Assembly: GCF_019212185.1 (NCBI RefSeq)
Contig: NZ_CP078138.1
Span: forward strand, 1,346,501 to 1,410,500
DNA: 64,000 nucleotides
DNA from: Pseudomonas fluorescens
GTDB lineage: Bacteria > Pseudomonadota > Gammaproteobacteria > Pseudomonadales > Pseudomonadaceae
Direction: 5' to 3'
This document shows positions 54,190 through 63,872 of the stretch, piece by piece (positions within the stretch are counted from its first letter, which is position 1; every line of letters starts with the position of its first letter). Under the pieces are notes generated by a model that worked only from the letters and a program-made list of their open reading frames with translations, had not been told where the DNA came from and ran no database searches. Position numbers and translations under genes: made by a program.

Positions 54190-55119
54190 CTACGTACCAA
54201 TGAAGTAAAGGCATGCCGATAGAGTTATGAGCGATCCGAGGGTCGACATCAATATCGTGTTGGACACAAGCGAGCCATCTCGACGGTAAAACTCTGCGAG
54301 CATGAATGGCCCTGTTCCGGTCGGCAGGGCGCTCAGAAGCAGAGCAGCTTGTGCCCAAATTAGCGGTAGGCGAAATACATAAATGGCGAGCAACCAAGTC
54401 ATCAGCGGATGGGCAATTAGTTTGAGGATCACTAGGCTCGTTACGTGATCACTGCGTCCTTCATGTTTATGGGCTAAGAAAAGTCCCAGTGAAACCAGCG
54501 CACACGGCCCCGTCGCTGCAGATAGCATTTTGAGAAAATGGTGTAGTGAAACGGGCAATGGTTGTGCGGTCGTCGTCCAAAGCGCTCCCAAAATAGGTGC
54601 AACGACAATAGGGTTTTTGACCAAAGCCAGGCCAACTTTGCCTACAGCTTTAGAAAGGTTCTTTTCGCCCTGTAGGCTCACTTCAATGCAGACAACCGAT
54701 ATTGAAAACAATACGCAGACCACGATCAAACATGCGATCAGCGCGGGCTCCATGCCTGCTTCTCCAAATACCAGCAGGCATAGCGGGATGCCCATGTACC
54801 CTGTGTTGGCGTACGACGCACTTAATCCCACTACGCTGGCATCTGCCAGGTTGCCTGAGCGTCGGAGACGCCACACCAACGTAACGCAGAACAAACCGAT
54901 TGTTGAAAGCCCATAAGTGAGAATGAAACCAGGCTGCCAAATCTGCTCCCATACAACGGTGGCCATGGCTTCAAATAACAGGGCTGGAAGGCATAGCCAA
55001 ACCACCATTCGATTGATTTCTGTCGCTGCATTCGGGCCTAAGAGCCCCAGTCTACGACAGGCGAAGCCACTGAGGATGAGAGCAAAGACGGGGAGGATGA
55101 TATTTAAAACAGAGGCCAT
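54190..55119 (-). CDS. AEC-family (auxin efflux carrier-like) permease
   Basis: 309 residues, ten predicted helices in two inverted halves. Family features: ILPVFALILSGFACRRLGLL at the start, YANTGYMGIPLCLLVFGEAG in the first crossover, and LLLSALPTGTGPFMLAEFYR in the second. AEC members move malonate, malate or other anions. Start at ATG 55119 (the frame extends upstream without hydrophobic pattern). It is separated from the transketolase operon by ~250 bases but points the same way. Confidence 0.88.
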   Translation of the reverse strand: MASVLNIILPVFALILSGFACRRLGLLGPNAATEINRMVVWLCLPALLFEAMATVVWEQIWQPGFILTYGLSTIGLFCVTLVWRLRRSGNLADASVVGLSASYANTGYMGIPLCLLVFGEAGMEPALIACLIVVCVLFSISVVCIEVSLQGEKNLSKAVGKVGLALVKNPIVVAPILGALWTTTAQPLPVSLHHFLKMLSAATGPCALVSLGLFLAHKHEGRSDHVTSLVILKLIAHPLMTWLLAIYVFRLPLIWAQAALLLSALPTGTGPFMLAEFYRRDGSLVSNTILMSTLGSLITLSACLYFIGT

Positions 55120-55341
55120 TGGCCGGATAACTCGCAGTGTGTGAAGTCGAATTCTATATTCAAAATCGACAGGAGTGTCACGCATAGCTTCCTGCGGATT
55201 TAGTAGTCTCGTGGGCACTCTCGCTAATGGCTGGCGGCGCATCAATGACCAGAGTTCCGCGCTGGAGGTTAAATAAATGAGAAAGCGGGATCAAGCAGTT
55301 CACTTGGTTTTCATATTCTGACCACTTCTCCTCATGCGACG

Positions 55342-55362
55342 GGCGCCTCAAATCAAGGCGCC
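55342..55362 (-). terminator. Hairpin at the end of the transketolase operon
   Basis: GGCGCCT / AGGCGCC with a 7-base loop, just past the transketolase C-subunit stop. T-run is on the plus strand side only, so the direction is ambiguous. Confidence 0.45.
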
Positions 55363-55375
55363 TTTCATCATGAAA

Positions 55376-56398
55376 CTACAGCCAGGCTTTGATTTGCGCA
55401 CAAACGGCTGGAGTCGAGATGCCATACCGATCATGTAGCGTCGGCAGTGCGCCCGCGTCCAGGAATGCGTCGGGTAAAGCAATTTGCCGGAAGGTAGGCG
55501 TCACTCCGTTACGCAGAAGTAACCCGGCAACAGCTTCGCCCAGCCCACCGATAATCGAGCTGTTTTCGGCGGTTACTACCAGGCGTCCGGACTTGCGGGC
55601 TTCGGCCAGGATGGTCTGCTCATCCAGCGGCTTGATGGTTGGGACGTGCAGCACTGCAACATCGATCCCGTCTGCCTGGAGCTGCTTGGCCGCTTCCAAT
55701 GAACGCATCGTCATCAGCCCCGTAGAGATGATCAGGACATCGTTACCAGTGCGCAGAGTCTTGGCTTTACCGATCTCGAATTTGTAGCCGTACTCGTCCA
55801 GCACCAACGGGACATTGCCACGCAGTAAGCGCATGTAGACTGGGCCTTGATACGCAGCGATTGCAGGCACGGCCTGCTCGATTTCCAGTGCGTCGCAGGG
55901 ATCAACAATCATCAGGTTGGGCATTGCGCGGAAGATCGCCAAGTCATCGGTAGCCTGATGGCTAGGGCCATACCCGGTGGTGAGGCCGGGCAAACCGCAG
56001 ACGATCTTGACGTTGAGGTTTTCCTCGGCGATGGCCATGCAGATGAAGTCATAGGCGCGGCGCGAGGCGAATACGGCGTAAGTGGTGGCGAACGGCACGA
56101 AACCTTCCCGGGCCATACCCGCAGCTGCGCTCATCAGCAACTGCTCGGCCATGCCCATTTGATAGAAGCGATCCGGATGAGCTTTGGCGAAGATGTGCAG
56201 GTCGGTGTACTTGGACAAGTCGGCGGACAGGCCGACGATATCCGGGCGTTGATCCGCCAGCGCAGCTAATGCATGTCCGAAAGGTGCCGACTTGGTGGCT
56301 TGGCCTTCGGAGGCAATGGAAGCGATCATCGCGGAGGTAGTTAGGCGCTTTTTGATCGGCTCGGCGGTCGAAGTCGGCGTGTTAGCGGCATTGCTCAT
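55376..56398 (-). CDS. Transketolase-like protein, C-terminal (pyrimidine-binding) subunit
   Basis: 340 residues. Carries the PYR domain (PFGHALAALADQRPDIVGLS, FYQMGMAEQLLMSAAAGMAR, TYGPSHQ-like GYGPSHQATDD) and the C-terminal transketolase domain (VVTAENSSIIGGLGEAVAGL). Together with the N-subunit it makes a split, two-gene transketolase using ThDP to move a two-carbon ketol unit. Start overlaps the N-subunit stop (ATGA). The clustered SDR and MFS genes point to a dedicated catabolic role, not the pentose phosphate pathway. Confidence 0.92.
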   Translation of the reverse strand: MSNAANTPTSTAEPIKKRLTTSAMIASIASEGQATKSAPFGHALAALADQRPDIVGLSADLSKYTDLHIFAKAHPDRFYQMGMAEQLLMSAAAGMAREGFVPFATTYAVFASRRAYDFICMAIAEENLNVKIVCGLPGLTTGYGPSHQATDDLAIFRAMPNLMIVDPCDALEIEQAVPAIAAYQGPVYMRLLRGNVPLVLDEYGYKFEIGKAKTLRTGNDVLIISTGLMTMRSLEAAKQLQADGIDVAVLHVPTIKPLDEQTILAEARKSGRLVVTAENSSIIGGLGEAVAGLLLRNGVTPTFRQIALPDAFLDAGALPTLHDRYGISTPAVCAQIKAWL

Positions 56399-57243
56399 TT
56401 GTTTTTTCCTTCTTCAAGATTGCTCAGAGCCAGATCCCATTCGTGTTCTTCCACGCGGATGAAGTGCGTTTTTTCCCGTGTTTCGAGGAAGGGCACGCCT
56501 TTGCCCATTTTGGTATCGCAGATAATCACCCGTGGCTGAGTGCCGGGATGATTGCGCGCGGCATCGAACGCGGTGACCAGCGCCGCCAAGTCATTGCCGT
56601 CCACGCGTTGGGTGAACCAGCCAAACGCTTGCCAGCGATCAACGATGGGTTCGAACGAAAGGATTTCACTGGAGTAACCGTCGGCTTGCTGGTTGTTGAC
56701 GTCGACGATGGCGATCAGGTTGTCGAGCTTCCAGTGCGACGCCGACATCACGGCTTCCCAGGTCGAGCCTTCATTCAGTTCGCCGTCCGACAGCAAGTTG
56801 TAAACGAAGGAGGACGAGCCTTTGCGTTTGAGGCCGAGACAGGCACCTACTGCGATGCCCAAGCCCTGACCCAGGGAACCACCGGTGATTTCCATGCCCG
56901 GGGTATAGGCGGCCATGCCCGACATCGGCAGGCGGCTGTCGTCCGCTCCGTAGGTTTCCAGCTCATCGAGCGGGATGATTTCGGCTTCGATCAAGGCGGC
57001 GTACAGGGCAATGGCATAGTGACCGATGGAGAGATAGAAGCGATCACGTTCTTCCCATTCAGGATCTTCAGGCCGATGGTTCATGGCATGAAAGTAAGAC
57101 ACTGCCAGTAGGTCGGCGGCGCCGAGGGCCTGGCCAACATAGCCCTGTCCTTGGACTTGACCCATTCGCAGCGCATGGCGGCGAATGTTGTGTGAGCGCT
57201 CAACCAGAGTCGTGGATGAAGCGTATGAAGGATTAGTAGTCAT
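56395..57243 (-). CDS. Transketolase-like protein, N-terminal (ThDP-binding) subunit
   Basis: 282 residues with the ThDP/Mg2+-binding domain: HALRMGQVQGQGYVGQALGA, YLSIGHYAIALYAALIE, GGSLGQGLGIAVGACLGLKR, and the GDG-type metal motif LLSDGELNEGSTWEAVMSAS ending in IVDVNNQQADG. GGAG precedes the ATG. Translationally coupled to the C-subunit. Confidence 0.92.
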   Translation of the reverse strand: MTTNPSYASSTTLVERSHNIRRHALRMGQVQGQGYVGQALGAADLLAVSYFHAMNHRPEDPEWEERDRFYLSIGHYAIALYAALIEAEIIPLDELETYGADDSRLPMSGMAAYTPGMEITGGSLGQGLGIAVGACLGLKRKGSSSFVYNLLSDGELNEGSTWEAVMSASHWKLDNLIAIVDVNNQQADGYSSEILSFEPIVDRWQAFGWFTQRVDGNDLAALVTAFDAARNHPGTQPRVIICDTKMGKGVPFLETREKTHFIRVEEHEWDLALSNLEEGKNK

Positions 57244-57260
57244 GATGAAACTCCGTTAAC

Positions 57261-58559
57261 TCAACGATTGACCAGGGCGGCGGGAATGCGCAGTACCAGA
57301 GTGGCCCCTGCGAACAGCACGCCAGTGATCAAGTACATGCCGATGGCACTGGAGCCGGTCATTGTGGTGATCCAGCCAATCAGATAAGGCGAGCAGAACC
57401 CGGCGAGGTTGGCGAAGCTGTTGACCGCCGCGATGCCTGCGGCGGCCGAAACGCCTCCGAGCAACGTGGTGGGTAACATCCAGAACAACGACGTCGCAGA
57501 CAAAATGCCAGAAGCTGCCAAGCAAAGACTGAGGATGGACAGGGTTGAATTTCCGCCCATCAACGCCGCCGAGCTCAGGCCGATAGCACCGGCAATCATC
57601 GGCACAATGAGGTGCCAGCGGCGCTCGCGATGTTTGTCACCGCTGCGTCCAACCAGCAGCATGGCGGCGATGGCACAGAGGTAAGGCAGGCTGGTCAGAA
57701 AGCCGATGTGAAGCGGATCAGAAACTCCTGAATTACGCACTAAGGTCGGTAGCCAGAAGGTTATTGCGTACTGCCCCATCACGACACAGAAGTAGATGGC
57801 AGCCAGCAGCCACAGACGACGGTCGCGAATGAACTCACCGACAGAGGCATGGGTGACTTTTTGCTGGTCGTCTTCGGCCAGCTCCCGGGTGATCAGTGCT
57901 TTTTCTTCGTCGTTTAGCCAGCTGGCTTGATGCACGCCGTCTTTCAGGTAGCTCAGTACCAAAAGTCCGACAACGACCGTAGGTACAGCCTCCAGAGCGA
58001 ACATCCATTGCCAGCCGGCCCAGCCGTGCATACCGGCGAAGTGGTTCATGATCCAGCCGGAGAGGGGGCCACCCACCATGCCTGACAGCGGAATGGCGAT
58101 GAACCACAACACGGTCATGCGCGCTCGGCGGTAGGACGGGAACCAATAGGTCAGGTACAGCAACAGGCCTGGGGCGAGACCGGCTTCCGCAATCCCGAGC
58201 AGAAAGCGCAGGGCATAGAACTGCCAGGCGGTTTCGACGAAGGCGAAAAGCGCCGAGACAATGCCCCAGGTGATCATGATGCGTGCGATCCATACACGCG
58301 CACCGACCTTGTGCAGGATAATGTTGCTGGGAACTTCGCAGAGGAAGTAGCCGATGAAGAACATGCCCGCGCCCAATCCGTAGACCGTTTCGCTGAGCGC
58401 CAAGTCGTTCATCATCTGCAGCTTGGCGAAGCCGACATTGACGCGATCAAGGTAAGCGCACAGGTAACAAAGCATCAGGAAAGGCATCAGGCGCCAAGCC
58501 GTTTTCCGGTAGGCGTTGGAACGCACGGTCGAAACCGCTTCGAGCGACAGGGTAGTCAT
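57261..58559 (-). CDS. MFS transporter (phthalate/galactonate ACS family type)
   Basis: 432 residues, 12 helices. Seen: CYLCAYLDRVNVGFAKLQMM, GYFLCEVPSNIILHKVGARV, LLGIAEAGLAPGLLLYLTYW, and RRARMTVLWFIAIPLSGMVG, all typical of the anion:cation symporter family that imports sugar acids, tartrate or phthalate. Start at ATG 58559. It lies 17 bases upstream of the transketolase genes and so is presumably the uptake system for their substrate. Confidence 0.9.
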   Translation of the reverse strand: MTTLSLEAVSTVRSNAYRKTAWRLMPFLMLCYLCAYLDRVNVGFAKLQMMNDLALSETVYGLGAGMFFIGYFLCEVPSNIILHKVGARVWIARIMITWGIVSALFAFVETAWQFYALRFLLGIAEAGLAPGLLLYLTYWFPSYRRARMTVLWFIAIPLSGMVGGPLSGWIMNHFAGMHGWAGWQWMFALEAVPTVVVGLLVLSYLKDGVHQASWLNDEEKALITRELAEDDQQKVTHASVGEFIRDRRLWLLAAIYFCVVMGQYAITFWLPTLVRNSGVSDPLHIGFLTSLPYLCAIAAMLLVGRSGDKHRERRWHLIVPMIAGAIGLSSAALMGGNSTLSILSLCLAASGILSATSLFWMLPTTLLGGVSAAAGIAAVNSFANLAGFCSPYLIGWITTMTGSSAIGMYLITGVLFAGATLVLRIPAALVNR

Positions 58560-58659
58560 GATGGTCTGATCTCTTGTTTTTATTGACTGCCAGGCCATGA
58601 GGCCCGGCTACGTCATCGATCCAGAACCGCACGAGCCGCACAGGCCCGCCCAGGTGTAC

Positions 58660-59409
58660 TCAATGAATCAGCATGCCGCCGTTCACATCCAGAGTGATGC
58701 CTGTGAGGTAAGAGGATAGGTCGCTGGCCAGGAACAGGGCGGCGTTGGCGACATCCTGTGCTGCACCGAGTCGGCCCAACGGAATGCCGTCAATGATCGC
58801 GTGGCGGCGATCGTCCTGCATCAGGCCACCGGTGATGTCGGTGTGAATCAAACCAGGGGCGATGGAGTTGACGCGAATGTTGTCCGGCCCTAGTTCCCGT
58901 GCCATGGCTTTGCCCAGACCCAGCACACCTGCTTTAGCCGCACTGTAATGAGGGCCACCAAAAATGCCGCCGCCCCGCTGAGCAGAAACGGAAGACATGC
59001 ACACAATGCTCCCGGAAGATTGTTGGCGCATGACCGGAATCACGGCCTGCGACATCAGCAGGGTGCCGCGCAGACTGACGTCCAGCACCTTGTCGTAGTC
59101 TGACGGGCGGATGTCCAAAGTCTTGAGTGGCTGAGTAATGCCGGCGTTGTTAACGAGGACGTCAATGCGGCCGAAGTGCTCGATGATTTTGGCAACGGCC
59201 TGTTGTACCTGCGATTCGTCAGCAACGTTGGCCGCAAGACCGAGATGACCTTCGCCCAAGGAAGCAGCGGCATCACGGGCAGCGGATTCATCCAGGTCAA
59301 GGATCACGACGTGAGCGCCTTGTTGCGCGAAAGTGGTCGCTGTAGCGCGGCCAATGCCACGGGCAGATGCGGCACCGGTGATGATTGCGACTTTGCCTTG
59401 GAGAAGCAT
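58660..59409 (-). CDS. SDR-family oxidoreductase
   Basis: 249-residue classical short-chain dehydrogenase. The NAD(P)-binding motif is ITGAASARGIGRATA, the NNAG motif is present, and the catalytic Ser-(N)-Tyr-Lys runs from MSSVSAQRGG to HYSAAKAG. VNSIAPGLIHTDIT and the C-terminal YLTGITLDVNGGM are typical. Asp in VVILDLDES after the second strand suggests NAD rather than NADP. First gene of the minus-strand operon; likely oxidises a polyol or hydroxy-acid to the keto substrate of the transketolase. ATG 59409 has GAGG 9 bases upstream. Confidence 0.9.
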   Translation of the reverse strand: MLLQGKVAIITGAASARGIGRATATTFAQQGAHVVILDLDESAARDAAASLGEGHLGLAANVADESQVQQAVAKIIEHFGRIDVLVNNAGITQPLKTLDIRPSDYDKVLDVSLRGTLLMSQAVIPVMRQQSSGSIVCMSSVSAQRGGGIFGGPHYSAAKAGVLGLGKAMARELGPDNIRVNSIAPGLIHTDITGGLMQDDRRHAIIDGIPLGRLGAAQDVANAALFLASDLSSYLTGITLDVNGGMLIH

Positions 59410-59599
59410 GGAGAAGTACCTCAAATTGTTTTTATTGGGTCGATCCGTAAAGAACCGATGGATTCAGCTTGTTCTCCAGGGATGGTCTGAGCAATAACGC
59501 GAATGTCACTCGATGCTGAAAAAAATTCAGCACTCGCCAATAACTGGAACGAGTGATTGAATAGTTCAACGCCCGGCCTACGCCATTTGTTGTGGAATA

Positions 59600-60523
59600 A
59601 TGAAAAAAATGAGTTCACCAGGCGATCTACCTTCGATCCTGCCACCCCTAAAATCCATTCAGGCCTTCGAGCAGACAGCCCGTTTCGGCAACGTGGCTCG
59701 CGCAGCAGAACTGCTCGACCTGACGCCTTCGGCAGTCAGCCACCAACTGGCCAAACTGGAGGCGATGATTGGTCGGCAATTGTTCTTGCGCACAGCGCGA
59801 GGCGTGACGCTGACACCGGTCGGCGAGCAATATCTCAAAGAAGTGTCCGGCATCCTCCACAGCCTCGCAGTCGCTACCGAACGCGCTGCCAGCGATGTCA
59901 GCCTCGACTGTCTACGCCTGCACTCATCGCCGAGCTTCGGCCTGCTCTGGTTGATGCCGCGCCTTGAGCAGTTCCGTGAAAGTCATCCCGATATCCAACT
60001 CAACTTGTCGTGCTCCTACGAGTCGTTGCATTTCAGCCGGGACAAGATCGATGTAGATATTCGCCATGGCACACCCAATTGGCCAAGCTTCGAAGTACGG
60101 ACAGTCAGAGATGAAAAAATCGCGGTGATGGCGTCGCCGAAGCTGTTGGCGAAACGCCCGATACAGACGATTACTGATTTGCTCGACAGCAACCTGATTC
60201 TGTCTGAGGCAACATTAATCAAGTGGCCGCAGTTGTTTGCGCAGCATGGTGTTGCACGACCGGAAAAGCCCTACACCCTGAGCTTCGATCGTTCATATAT
60301 GACGTTGGAAGCTGCCAGTCATGGCCTCGGTTTTGCTCTCGAAAGTACATTGCTGGCGCAGGATTATCTCGTTCGGGGAGTGCTTGTCGAAGTGGCGCCA
60401 GAGTTGAGCGTGCCGATTATGGCGCACCATTTGGTATTTCCTCGGGCTCACTCAAATTTTCCGAGGGTGCGACGGTTCCTTGAATGGATGCAGAAAGAAT
60501 TGGGCCATGAATTTACGTACTGA
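59600..60523 (+). CDS. LysR-family transcriptional regulator (GcvA-like)
   Basis: 307 residues. N-terminal winged HTH (PPLKSIQAFEQTARFGNVAR, TPSAVSHQLAKLEAMIGRQL) and a periplasmic-binding-protein-like effector domain with SPSFGLLWLMPRLEQFRESH and LEAASHGLGFALES. It is divergent from the SDR-MFS-transketolase operon with a 190-base gap, the classical arrangement for a LysR activator of the neighbouring genes. Confidence 0.93.
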   Translation: MKKMSSPGDLPSILPPLKSIQAFEQTARFGNVARAAELLDLTPSAVSHQLAKLEAMIGRQLFLRTARGVTLTPVGEQYLKEVSGILHSLAVATERAASDVSLDCLRLHSSPSFGLLWLMPRLEQFRESHPDIQLNLSCSYESLHFSRDKIDVDIRHGTPNWPSFEVRTVRDEKIAVMASPKLLAKRPIQTITDLLDSNLILSEATLIKWPQLFAQHGVARPEKPYTLSFDRSYMTLEAASHGLGFALESTLLAQDYLVRGVLVEVAPELSVPIMAHHLVFPRAHSNFPRVRRFLEWMQKELGHEFTY

Positions 60524-60728
60524 ATGTGGGCCAGATTGGGTAGTCTGCAAATCCAAATTTGAGTAGTTTTGGATCTACGGGCAGTTGCCTCATTAACGGT
60601 AGTTTTTTTCGTCACCTGTGACAAATCATACGCCCCAGACACACCGATCTTCCGAAGAAATTGCGCATTGATCAATGTTATCTACGCTAGTTACTTGCAG
60701 CGCACTTTTGTCGGCTAGGTGATTAGAG

Positions 60729-61550
60729 ATGGATTCGAAAGATCGATTGATTTGTATCGCTTCTGTATTGACTGCAGCCTTGTGCTTTGTGCCCACGACA
60801 CAGGCTGAGGACTCAGCAGAGCTGGCTAAAAAGGCCCTTAACCCAGTCGCTGCCATGTACAGTCTTCCTGTGCAGTACAACTGGGATCAAAAGATGGGCC
60901 CGACCGGCGATGGCATGCACAGCGTCACTAACATACAGCCGGTACTGCCTTTTACCTTGAACGATGACTGGAATCTCATTTCTCGCACCATTCTGCCAGT
61001 CATCGACCAACACGGGCTAATGCCCAATGGCGCAGCTGACAAATCGGGTGTCGGTGATATCACGCAGAGTTTTTTCTTCTCCCCGAAAGCGCCTACGGGC
61101 AGTGGCTGGATACTCGGCGCTGGCCCTGCGATATTGATACCTACGGGCAGTGACGAGTTGCTTAGTAGTGAACAATGGGGACTCGGCCCGACAGCAGTAG
61201 CGTTGAAACAATCAAACGGCTGGACGCGGGGTATCCTGGCCAACCATATCTGGGGGCTCAATGGCAGCCCGCCCGATGATAAGGAAAAGGTCAATCAGAC
61301 CTTTCTGCAACCCTTCCTCTCCTACACCACAAGTAGTCTCACCACCTTCGGTGTGAATAGCGAGTCCACCTACAACTGGCAAACTCGTGAGTGGGCGATA
61401 CCAATCAATCTGATGGTCACCCAATTATTGAAGATCGGTGGCCAACCGTTGACCTTGCAGGTAGGGCCACGTTACTGGCTCGAAAGCCCGGATGATGGAG
61501 CTCAAGGCTGGGGGTTTCGCGCGGCAGTAACTTTTTTGTTTCCTCGATGA
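60729..61550 (+). CDS. Putative outer-membrane beta-barrel protein
   Basis: 273 residues with a signal peptide cut around TTQA-ED (residues ~26-27). The mature part alternates short amphipathic strands (YSLPVQYNWDQKM, FTLNDDWNLISRTILPVIDQ, GWILGAGPAILIPTG) and ends with ...GFRAAVTFLFPR, the aromatic C-terminal strand of an outer-membrane barrel. It resembles proteins annotated as 'transporter/neuromedin U-like'. No function can be assigned. Confidence 0.8.
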   Translation: MDSKDRLICIASVLTAALCFVPTTQAEDSAELAKKALNPVAAMYSLPVQYNWDQKMGPTGDGMHSVTNIQPVLPFTLNDDWNLISRTILPVIDQHGLMPNGAADKSGVGDITQSFFFSPKAPTGSGWILGAGPAILIPTGSDELLSSEQWGLGPTAVALKQSNGWTRGILANHIWGLNGSPPDDKEKVNQTFLQPFLSYTTSSLTTFGVNSESTYNWQTREWAIPINLMVTQLLKIGGQPLTLQVGPRYWLESPDDGAQGWGFRAAVTFLFPR

Positions 61551-62237
61551 CACACCTTCCAAAAAGGAGTCTTGCTACGGATCCCTCAGGTAACGCCAAA
61601 GTATCCATCATTGTGTTTTGTATCGTATCAATCTGCGTAATGTTTGACCGAAAAAATCTGCCTTGGGGATATTCACATCAAGCAGAGAGAGGATGTTCAT
61701 GCACCAGACCTGGCGCTGCAAAACAACCAGCTTGGTGCCGTTGAGTGGTAAAGACTCCAACGGCCTGTTTCTACCTGCCTCCCCCCGACTTAGGGTGACC
61801 CATTCGTTTTCTTCGGTGAGTTGACCACGATCAATATTTAAAGGCTGGTACTGTTGGGGCATCTTCGACTGCGCTACCAGCCATGCTTTTTATGGAGCAA
61901 AAAAGTGACTGAACGACAAATTTTTCAAGTTGCCGGATTTCGAGAAAGTTGAGTGAACACTGCCGTGAGACCGTAGTTTTAGGCGAGATTTCAGATGGTC
62001 AATTTTTTTGAAAATTCTGTATACAGGCGAGCGCATATGAGATCTCTGCCAAAGCGCTCAGGAACTGAAGTGAGCGACTCTTTATCCCGTCGGCCTTATC
62101 CCCTATTGGCTGCTCTAGGTTATTGGTACTTTTTTCAAAAAGATCCATTTAGTAAGCTTCTAGGACACAGATCTGACATTCGCTCTTCGCTGAACTACGC
62201 TGCGATTTGATATCTTCGTATCATAAGGACATCACGC
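61551..62237. other. Non-coding segment before the mscS gene
   Basis: 687 bases without a supported gene. Short frames on both strands lack ribosome sites. A CTGTATACAG palindrome at 62017-62026 sits within an AT-rich patch that may hold the promoter of the channel operon. It may be decayed coding DNA. Confidence 0.4.
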
Positions 62238-63848
62238 ATGCGAATCAGATTGCCAGTCATATGGATGGTTGTTTTTTGCATGCTTTGGTCAGTCAGCCTT
62301 TGGGCTGACACCACAGTAAAACCGGTAGAAAACCTCGCCGAGCTTAAAGTCGCGAATCGTAGCGTTATGGTCTTTCACGCGACGATACTCGGTGAAGTGC
62401 CCGAGTTACGAGCAAAGCGGGCGAAAGAGGTCATTGGTGAGGCCCTGGAAGCCGATGACGGGCTAAACGTCACCATCGAGCCGATCATGAAAAGCTATAT
62501 GGTGTTGTTGGGCAGTCGTAGGGCCTTCATTTTTTCTCCTGAGGACTTCAATGAGTCCGAATTCGACTCAGTACAGCAGGCAGCTGAAGTGGCGGCGGAA
62601 AAGCTGCGCCAAGCGGTCTCTGAAACTCAAGAAACGCGCAACCTGCATCTGATCCTCTGGTCAGTGGGAGCCGCATTGTTGGCAACTGGCATTTATGTCG
62701 CCCTACTCTTGGGCGTGAGTAATCTGCGACGGCGCTTGCTGAGAAAACTCCCCGAGTTGATGCATCAACATACCAGAGCGTTAAAGATTGGGCGGATTCC
62801 GTTGCTCGACGCCAATTATATGTATCCGTTGGTCGGCCGTCTGTTCGAGCTCCTGCGGTGGATTGCTGTGTCGCTCCTGACATACGAGTGGTGTGGTTTT
62901 GTCCTATTGCGTTTTCCCTACACACGACCGTGGGGTGAAAGACTTGATAGCTATCTATTGGAAGTCGGCGATTATTTTTTGCAGGGGATTGTCGGTGCCA
63001 TACCAAGATTGGTCATAGCCCTAGCAATTTTTTTCATCGCGCGCGGCGCTACTGCATTTACGAGCAGGATTCTGCGTCGCATTTCTAGCCCTGGAAACTT
63101 CAGCTGGTTGAACCACGAGACCCTACAACCGACTCAAAAGCTCACTTCCCTGGCCATCTGGCTGTTTGCTTTGGCGATGGCCTATCCGTATTTGCCGGGT
63201 GCTGGCACCGATGCATTCAAAGGAGTATCGGTGCTGGTCGGCCTGATGATTTCCCTGGGGGCCACCAGCGTGGTAGGGCAGGCCGCCGCCGGGTTGATTC
63301 TGACCTACACTCGAACACTGCGGCTAGGCGAGTACGTGCGTATTGGCGAATACGAAGGAACCGTCACTGAGCTGGGTATGTTCACCACGCGTATCCGCAC
63401 TGGTCTGGGTGAGGTGTTAACTCTGCCAAACTCATTGATCACAGGTGCTGTAACGAAGAACTACTCGCGGGCGGTCAAGGGTATGGGGTATGTGGTCGAC
63501 ACCGTGGTGACGATTGGCTACGACACCCCGTGGAGGCAAGTGGAAAGTATGCTGTTGGAAGCTGCCCGACGCACCGTAGGCGTCCTTGAAGACCCATCAC
63601 CCCAAGTGTTTCAGACCGCGCTGTCAGATTTCTACCCGGAGTATCGCTTGGTGGCCCAGGCCATTCCGAATCTGCCGCGACCGCGAGCAGTGTTGCTCAG
63701 CATACTGCACGCCAACATACAGGATGTGTTCAACGAGTACGGCGTACAGATCATGTCGCCCCACTATCTGGGCGATCCGCAGCAAGAGAAGTGGGTGCCC
63801 AAGGACAAATGGTACACGGCACCTGCGCAAGAACAGAAGGATTACTGA
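62238..63848 (+). CDS. MscS-family mechanosensitive ion channel
   Basis: 536 residues. A signal peptide (to about SLWAD) and a ~110-residue periplasmic domain come first. TM helices follow near residues 140, 200, 260 and 320, then the pore-lining TM3 with a glycine/alanine pattern (SLGATSVVGQAAAGLILTYT) and the cytoplasmic MscS beta domain (RLGEYVRIGEYEGTVTELGM, VLTLPNSLITG). Longer than E. coli MscS, of the YbdG/medium-size class. Opens on membrane tension to release solutes. AAGGAC before the ATG; an antiporter gene follows after 24 bases. Confidence 0.92.
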   Translation: MRIRLPVIWMVVFCMLWSVSLWADTTVKPVENLAELKVANRSVMVFHATILGEVPELRAKRAKEVIGEALEADDGLNVTIEPIMKSYMVLLGSRRAFIFSPEDFNESEFDSVQQAAEVAAEKLRQAVSETQETRNLHLILWSVGAALLATGIYVALLLGVSNLRRRLLRKLPELMHQHTRALKIGRIPLLDANYMYPLVGRLFELLRWIAVSLLTYEWCGFVLLRFPYTRPWGERLDSYLLEVGDYFLQGIVGAIPRLVIALAIFFIARGATAFTSRILRRISSPGNFSWLNHETLQPTQKLTSLAIWLFALAMAYPYLPGAGTDAFKGVSVLVGLMISLGATSVVGQAAAGLILTYTRTLRLGEYVRIGEYEGTVTELGMFTTRIRTGLGEVLTLPNSLITGAVTKNYSRAVKGMGYVVDTVVTIGYDTPWRQVESMLLEAARRTVGVLEDPSPQVFQTALSDFYPEYRLVAQAIPNLPRPRAVLLSILHANIQDVFNEYGVQIMSPHYLGDPQQEKWVPKDKWYTAPAQEQKDY

Positions 63849-63872
63849 GTCGTCTCAAAGGGAGTGGGCAAT

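Noticed and set aside
61608..61862. 84-codon minus-strand ORF in the gap before mscS
   Set aside because: No ribosome site and no recognisable domain. It could be a remnant, but nothing in the sequence supports a gene.
62017..62026. CTGTATACAG as a LexA box
   Set aside because: The half-sites are too close; the SOS consensus needs CTG-N10-CAG.
62030..62210. Short ORF directly upstream of mscS
   Set aside because: No ribosome site, low-complexity translation, and no relation to known small proteins.
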